The position numbers and the translations under genes were made by a program. The notes below the pieces were generated by a model that worked only from the letters and a program-made list of their open reading frames with translations, did no database searches and was not told where the DNA came from. Positions 7,318 to 11,113 of a DNA stretch of 11,113 bases are shown one piece after another (the first letter of the stretch is position 1; each line of letters begins with the position of its first letter). Origin of the DNA: CAZQHK01 sp964593455 (GTDB taxonomy: Bacteria; Muiribacteriota; CAYSPT01). The stretch lies in assembly GCA_964593455.1 (NCBI GenBank), contig CAZQHK010000065.1, positions 1-11,113 of the forward strand, written 5' to 3'.

Positions 7318-7369
7318 CCCAAGCAAGATAGCATAGAAAGTGAACGTGTAGAAAGTGAGGTGGGGATTG
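7313..7369. repeat. Inverted repeat CAATCCCCA/TGGGGATTG enclosing a 10-base direct repeat
   Basis: Nine-base perfect arms at 7313-7321 and 7361-7369 enclose 39 bases. Inside are two copies of TAGAAAGTGA at 7334-7343 and 7349-7358, a 15-base period. The left arm shares bases with the adjacent candidate activator site, so in RNA read from the minus strand the two pairings would exclude each other. The feature starts 24 bases after the stop codon of the activator gene. Confidence 0.4.
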
Positions 7370-7392
7370 GGAAGATGATTACATCGAAGATA

Positions 7393-8349
7393 CTATTTAT
7401 CCGGTTCGTCCAGGTTGTAGGTTTTCATCTTTTCGTACAGGGTGGTCCGGCTGATATCGAGAATCCTGGCGGCCTTTGATTTATTCCTTCCGGTGACGGT
7501 AAGAATTTGGCGGATGTATACTTTTTCGTGCTCCTTGAGAGTGGGATACTGTTTCGTCTGTTCGGCTTTCAGTGCCCCTTCCCTGGTCTGAAGTTTAACC
7601 GGCAGGTCCTCAACCCATATATGGTCTGTAATGACCAGAACCATGGCTCTTTGGATGACATTCCTGAGTTCCCGGATATTTCCCGGCCACGAGTGATTCT
7701 GGAGAATACCGAGCGCGGCTACCGAAACCTCCTTTACATTTTTCCCCATCTCTTCATTGAAATCACTGATGAACTGATTGATGATGAGGTGCAAGTCCTC
7801 GATCCGCTTTATGAGCGGCAGCAAGACGAAGTGTCCCACGTTGAGCCGGTAGAAAAGATCTTCGCGGAACTCCTTTCGCGCTACCATAGTCTCCAGGTTC
7901 TTGTTGGTGGCGGCGATGATCCTCACGTCGACCTTGCGTGGCCGGACATCTCCCAGGCGCTCTATCTCTCCGTTTTCAAGAGCCCGGAGCATCTTAGACT
8001 GGAGCAAGAGCGGCATGTCGCCGATCTCGTCAAGAAACAGTGTTCCCCCGTTGGCGGCCTCGAATTTGCCCAGCTTATCCCGGGTTGCACCCGTGAAAGC
8101 TCCTTTACAATAACCAAAAAGCTCCGATTCAATGAGATTTTCCGGAATGGCGGCGCAGTTGACGGTAATGAATTTCTTCCCGACCCGTTTGCTATGCATG
8201 TGAATTGCCTCTGCAAATAATTCTTTTCCGGTTCCCGTATCCCCGGTAATGAGAACAGGTACGTTGGTGGGCGCTATTTTCCGCGCCGTTACGAACATCT
8301 CTTCGTACGCGAGCATCGACGAGACAATTTTTCCAAACCGGTAGATCAT
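7393..8349 (-). CDS. Sigma-54-dependent enhancer-binding activator, AAA+ and HTH only
   Basis: This 318-residue protein is a bacterial enhancer-binding protein, an ATPase that remodels sigma-54 RNA polymerase at -24/-12 promoters. Visible motifs are Walker A GDTGTGKE (36-43), the sigma-54-contacting GAFTGA loop (83-88), Walker B GTLFLDEIGD (102-111), sensor I ATN (147-149), the arginine-finger region FREDLFYRLN (161-170), sensor II WPGNIREL (221-228), and a Fis-type HTH (about 286-310, KSKAARILDISRTTLYEKMK). All are intact, so it should be active. No receiver, GAF or PAS domain precedes the AAA+ core, as in PspF, so control must come from another protein. The start codon overlaps the stop of the STAS gene as ATGA, indicating translational coupling. 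Its likely target is the sigma-54 promoter about 240 bases downstream. It cannot be assigned to a named regulator. Confidence 0.95.
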   Translation of the reverse strand: MIYRFGKIVSSMLAYEEMFVTARKIAPTNVPVLITGDTGTGKELFAEAIHMHSKRVGKKFITVNCAAIPENLIESELFGYCKGAFTGATRDKLGKFEAANGGTLFLDEIGDMPLLLQSKMLRALENGEIERLGDVRPRKVDVRIIAATNKNLETMVARKEFREDLFYRLNVGHFVLLPLIKRIEDLHLIINQFISDFNEEMGKNVKEVSVAALGILQNHSWPGNIRELRNVIQRAMVLVITDHIWVEDLPVKLQTREGALKAEQTKQYPTLKEHEKVYIRQILTVTGRNKSKAARILDISRTTLYEKMKTYNLDEPDK

Positions 8350-8714
8350 GAGTTGGAACTCCCGCTGTTGACAGAGACTTGCTTCAATTGCTGAATTGCT
8401 TTGTCGACTGTCGGAAAGATTTTTATGATCTGTCCCAAACCAACCATATTGAACAATAATTTGATATTATCTTCGGGAGATGCCAGGACGACCTCACCAG
8501 AGGCGTTTTTCGTTTCTCTACGTATATGTATCAGGATTCCAAGCGCGTAGCTGTTGAGAAAGAGAATACTTTGCAGGTCGATAACAAAGAATCGTGCGCC
8601 GGCGTGACGTAATTCTCCCAACTTTTGTTTCAACCTGAAGGCATCATCCGTTTCCATTCGGCCGGCGACGGTAACAACCATTACAGTATCCCTCTCGGAA
8701 ACCACTATCTCCAT
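8346..8714 (-). CDS. STAS-domain protein, anti-sigma factor antagonist-like
   Basis: This 122-residue protein is a single STAS domain resembling SpoIIAA/RsbV. Such proteins usually bind an anti-sigma kinase in their unphosphorylated form and are switched off by phosphorylation of a serine. The hallmark region is DLQSILFLNSYALGIL, with S55 in the place of the phosphorylated serine. The usual Asp before it is Asn and the following Ser/Gly positions are Tyr/Ala, so phosphorylation is plausible but not assured. The rest of the fold is recognisable: an opening beta strand, a polar VAGRMETDDA turn, the ARFFVIDL strand and a final helix up to about 111, followed by a Ser/Asn-rich tail. The ATG at 8714 has GGAG 8 bases upstream. 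The gene overlaps the activator gene by 4 bases. No HATPase kinase or phosphatase partner lies in the window, so direct control of the activator is an attractive inference. Confidence 0.88.
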   Translation of the reverse strand: MEIVVSERDTVMVVTVAGRMETDDAFRLKQKLGELRHAGARFFVIDLQSILFLNSYALGILIHIRRETKNASGEVVLASPEDNIKLLFNMVGLGQIIKIFPTVDKAIQQLKQVSVNSGSSNS

Positions 8715-8833
8715 GCCGGCAACTCCATCTTTTTTTTGTGACCTTATTACCGAGAACTCACCCGGTCATTAAGCTGGTTAATAATACCATAACAAGCTAT
8801 ACCGATGAAAACGCTTTCGAATGATTTCAATAT

Positions 8834-8843
8834 ACTGCGCAGT
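8834..8843. promoter_or_regulatory. Perfect palindrome in the STAS/dinB divergent promoter region
   Basis: ACTGCGCAGT is a perfect 10-base palindrome 46 bases before the dinB start, in the 175-base gap between divergent genes. A second symmetric site, TGGT-N7-ACCA, lies at 8775-8789. Neither matches the LexA boxes I know (CTG-N10-CAG or GAAC-N4-GTTC), so SOS control of dinB is not shown. Weak promoter-like hexamers exist for both genes, but none is convincing. Confidence 0.25.
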
Positions 8844-8889
8844 TTTGCTAAAGTCAAAAGTGATGGTAGTATAGAAACCGGGTGATAAC

Positions 8890-10086
8890 GTGACCGTATC
8901 CCGCCACATTCTGCATGTTGACATGGATGCTTTTTTCGCTGCCGTCGAACAACTCGACCGGCCGGAATTCGCCGGAAAACCGGTTATCGTGGGAGGAGCG
9001 CCGGAGGGCCGAGGGGTGGTAAGTGCAGCCTCTTACGAAGCACGTACGTTCGGTGTTCACAGCGCTATGCCGATGAAACAGGCTCTTCGTCTCTGTCCGA
9101 AAGCAGTGCTTCTACCGGTACGAATGGAACGGTACGTGGAAGTATCACGAGAGGTTCATGCCGTATTTGAAGAATTCACTCCCATGGTGGAACCGGTTTC
9201 CATAGATGAAGCCTTCCTGGACGTTACCGGAAGCCGACTTCTCTTCGGCAACTCCATGAAAATAGGCCGGGAATTGAAACAAACAATAACGGCCAGGACG
9301 GGACTGCCCTGTTCGGTTGGTGTCGCTCCTAACAAGTTCCTGGCCAAACTGGGGTCTGACCTCGAAAAACCCGACGGATTCGTAGTGATAACGGAAGAAA
9401 ACAAACAAGACGTTCTCGACCCTCTTTCAGTGGGGAAGATATGGGGAATCGGTAAGGTTACCGAACGATCACTTCAGGCCAAAGGAATCTATACCATAGC
9501 TCACTTGAGACACAGGACCGAGCATGAAATCGAGGAGATCGTCGGCAACTCAGCTTCGTTGCTGCTCAAGTTGGCCCACGGGATAGACGAGCGCCCACTG
9601 GAAATCACCAGACAGGCAAAGAGCATTTCCAGTGAAACGACGTTCGCCAACGATATCAGTGACGAGGACATATTACTGGCGGTACTGGTTAAACAGGTGG
9701 AAGAAGTAGCGCACCGTCTTCGGAGCATCGGCTTGAAAGCCCGGACGGCTACCATAAAATTGCGTTACGGCAATTTCCGCACTGTAACCAGGAGCAAGAC
9801 TTTCCGGCAGCCGTCCTGTGCTACCGGGACCCTGTGGAAAGCCGCCAGGGCCATTTTCAAGAAGTGGCAGTTCGAAGCCCAGGGGCCGCTTCGTCTTATT
9901 GGATTTTCCGCATCCGGTTTCGAACTGCATGAGACTGACCAACAACTGCTTTTTCAAAACCATGATGAGGAAAAACAGGATCGACTTGATGTAGCGCTAG
10001 ACTCAATACGAAAGCGTTTTGGAAAAGATGCCCTCCGGCGGGGATTGCCGGCAGGCTTTACTGATGATCCTCAGCAACGGGATTAA
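8890..10086 (+). CDS. dinB: DNA polymerase IV, Y-family translesion polymerase
   Basis: This 398-residue protein is a full-length DinB. It copies damaged DNA past lesions in the cytoplasm, with low fidelity and low processivity. The palm and finger motifs are intact: HVDMDAFFAAVE (D11 catalytic metal ligand, F16 the expected steric gate against ribonucleotides), the SYEAR segment (48-52), VSIDEAFLDVT with D106 and E107 as the other catalytic acids, and CSVGVAPNKFLAKLGSD (141-157). A helix-hairpin-helix follows (KIWGIGKVTERSLQAKGI, about 183-200), then the little-finger domain. QQLLF at 351-355 fits a beta-clamp binding motif, and the tail RLDVALDSIRKRFGKDALRRG is usual for non-enteric homologues. 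The start is GTG 8890, behind a GGGTG site about 6 bases away. Its last 29 bases overlap the convergent cyclase gene. Divergent from the STAS gene; no clear LexA site is seen. Confidence 0.96.
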   Translation: MTVSRHILHVDMDAFFAAVEQLDRPEFAGKPVIVGGAPEGRGVVSAASYEARTFGVHSAMPMKQALRLCPKAVLLPVRMERYVEVSREVHAVFEEFTPMVEPVSIDEAFLDVTGSRLLFGNSMKIGRELKQTITARTGLPCSVGVAPNKFLAKLGSDLEKPDGFVVITEENKQDVLDPLSVGKIWGIGKVTERSLQAKGIYTIAHLRHRTEHEIEEIVGNSASLLLKLAHGIDERPLEITRQAKSISSETTFANDISDEDILLAVLVKQVEEVAHRLRSIGLKARTATIKLRYGNFRTVTRSKTFRQPSCATGTLWKAARAIFKKWQFEAQGPLRLIGFSASGFELHETDQQLLFQNHDEEKQDRLDVALDSIRKRFGKDALRRGLPAGFTDDPQQRD

Positions 10087-11113
10087 AGGCCAGAAACCGA
10101 TAGTACTCAACCTGGCCCTGAACGTTCTTAAGTTCGACTGAAAACGGTCCTTCCAGCCGGCACCGATCCTTCACCTGCTCAAAAACAGGTTTCAGCAGCA
10201 GAATCTCGTTACGATCAGCGGCTCCCTGGATTCTGGCAGCATTGTTCATGCTGCCGCCAAAACAGGTAAAATCGGCATTGGGTCCGATGATCCCGACGTT
10301 TACCTCGCCGAAATTGACCCCGATAGACACTCCGAACATTTTAGCGTGCTCCGACTCCCGTATCAGACTGAAACACTTCTCGTCACGGTTGAGTAGATTC
10401 ATGGTGGATTCAATGATCCGGGCAGCGGCGGTCAGAGCGTTTAAGCAATTCTGAAGCGGGGGGAAGTTATAGAACGGCGGACCGAAGTGCCCGATAGCGC
10501 AGTCTCCTACCAGCTTATCGAAACATCCTTCGTTTGCCCATATCGCGGATATGGCTTCCGAAGCCCAGATATCAATCAATTGGGTAATAATCCGCGGTTC
10601 TTTCAAAACCTGCTCGCTGAAAAACGTGAACGAAGAAATATCAGCATACATTATCGCTACCGGGGCAATTCTCGGCATCAGGTCGGTCTCCATGTAATCG
10701 GTTTTCTCCAAGAGTTTGATTCGTTGCGATACCGAAAAGAAATGGGAGAGCCTTCGCCAATCTTTGTTGAAATCCACCAGACGCTGTTGGATGAATGAGA
10801 CAAAAATATCGAGGATATCTTTCTCGTTACGGTCAAACCGGGAGGTTTCGGAGGAAATAATCACTTTACCTATCCGTTTTTGTTCCATCACTCCGGTCAC
10901 CAGGAACTCTTCCAGGAAAGAAGTGATACGAAACCTGTCAAGAATAGGCCGGCTTTCTCCTCTTATCAATGATGTCCTGTGGTGAAATATAAACTGATGC
11001 AACTCTTCATTATAATATTGGTATGGATCATAGAATCCTTCCGACTCGGAGTAGATCAGGTATTTCAATGCCGATAAATCCAGTTCGTCCTCATCATGGT
11101 AAAGAATTATTAA
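10058..11113 (-). CDS. GAF-containing class III adenylate/guanylate cyclase, 5' end outside window
   Basis: The visible 351 residues are the C-terminal part of a signalling enzyme that makes a cyclic nucleotide from NTP. Counting from the TTG at 11068, residues up to about 100 resemble the end of a GAF sensor domain (KRIGKVIISSET then ending IFVSFIQQRL). A short linker leads to the cyclase domain (about 135-325). Both metal aspartates are present (YADISSFT, D143; KLVGDCAIGHFG, D189). The base-specificity positions appear to be Lys (K185) and Asp (D266, in ADFTCFGG), which favours ATP and cAMP. The transition-state pair N275/R279 is seen in MNNAAR. The frame stays open through the right edge; TTG 11068 has no ribosome site, and the translation upstream of it looks like real coding sequence. 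The gene is therefore best treated as truncated by the window. The stop overlaps dinB tail to tail. Confidence 0.9.
   Translation of the reverse strand, partial: LIILYHDEDELDLSALKYLIYSESEGFYDPYQYYNEELHQFIFHHRTSLIRGESRPILDRFRITSFLEEFLVTGVMEQKRIGKVIISSETSRFDRNEKDILDIFVSFIQQRLVDFNKDWRRLSHFFSVSQRIKLLEKTDYMETDLMPRIAPVAIMYADISSFTFFSEQVLKEPRIITQLIDIWASEAISAIWANEGCFDKLVGDCAIGHFGPPFYNFPPLQNCLNALTAAARIIESTMNLLNRDEKCFSLIRESEHAKMFGVSIGVNFGEVNVGIIGPNADFTCFGGSMNNAARIQGAADRNEILLLKPVFEQVKDRCRLEGPFSVELKNVQGQVEYYRFLAFNPVAEDHQ

Noticed and set aside
7507..8220. 237-codon open frame antisense to the sigma-54 activator
   Set aside because: It is a shadow of a gene whose AAA+ and HTH motifs are all intact.
11066..11068. 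TTG as the true start of the cyclase
   Set aside because: There is no ribosome site before it and the frame continues open and protein-like to the window edge, so the gene most likely begins beyond 11113.

Overview
The window looks like chromosomal DNA from a Gram-negative-type bacterium of moderate GC content. It carries a sigma-54 enhancer-binding activator with a matching -24/-12 promoter, STAS and GAF/cyclase signalling proteins, and large signal-peptide-bearing exported proteins. This mix is common in Desulfobacterota and in relatives such as Riflebacteria-like lineages. No rRNA or phylogenetic marker is present, so the phylum is only a guess. No tRNA, rRNA, CRISPR array, transposase or phage gene was seen.

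Layout. The left end (97-735, +) encodes a PHP-family metal-dependent phosphoesterase. It converges on a small DUF3147-type membrane protein (948-1298, -). The gap between them holds a 107-bp imperfect palindrome (749-855) and a separate 12-bp inverted repeat (885-946). About half of the window (1434-7100, -) is a two-gene operon: a 332-residue exported protein of unknown function followed after 9 bases by a 1552-residue exported protein of unknown function. Upstream of it are a strong candidate sigma-54 promoter (7139-7155) and an intergenic region rich in inverted repeats. Next (7393-8714, -) comes a translationally coupled pair: a STAS-domain protein and a short enhancer-binding protein made only of the AAA+ and HTH domains. 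Divergent from that pair is dinB (DNA polymerase IV, 8890-10086, +). dinB overlaps tail to tail with a GAF/class III nucleotide cyclase gene that runs off the right edge (10058-11113, -).

How the parts may work together. The most interesting reading is one regulatory unit across 1434-8714. The STAS protein would supply the sensory input that the truncated activator lacks. The activator would drive sigma-54 RNA polymerase at the promoter directly downstream of its own gene, switching on the two exported proteins. The promoter match, gene order and 4-base overlap are visible in the sequence; the regulatory logic is inference. The PHP, DUF3147, dinB and cyclase genes look like unrelated housekeeping or signalling neighbours.
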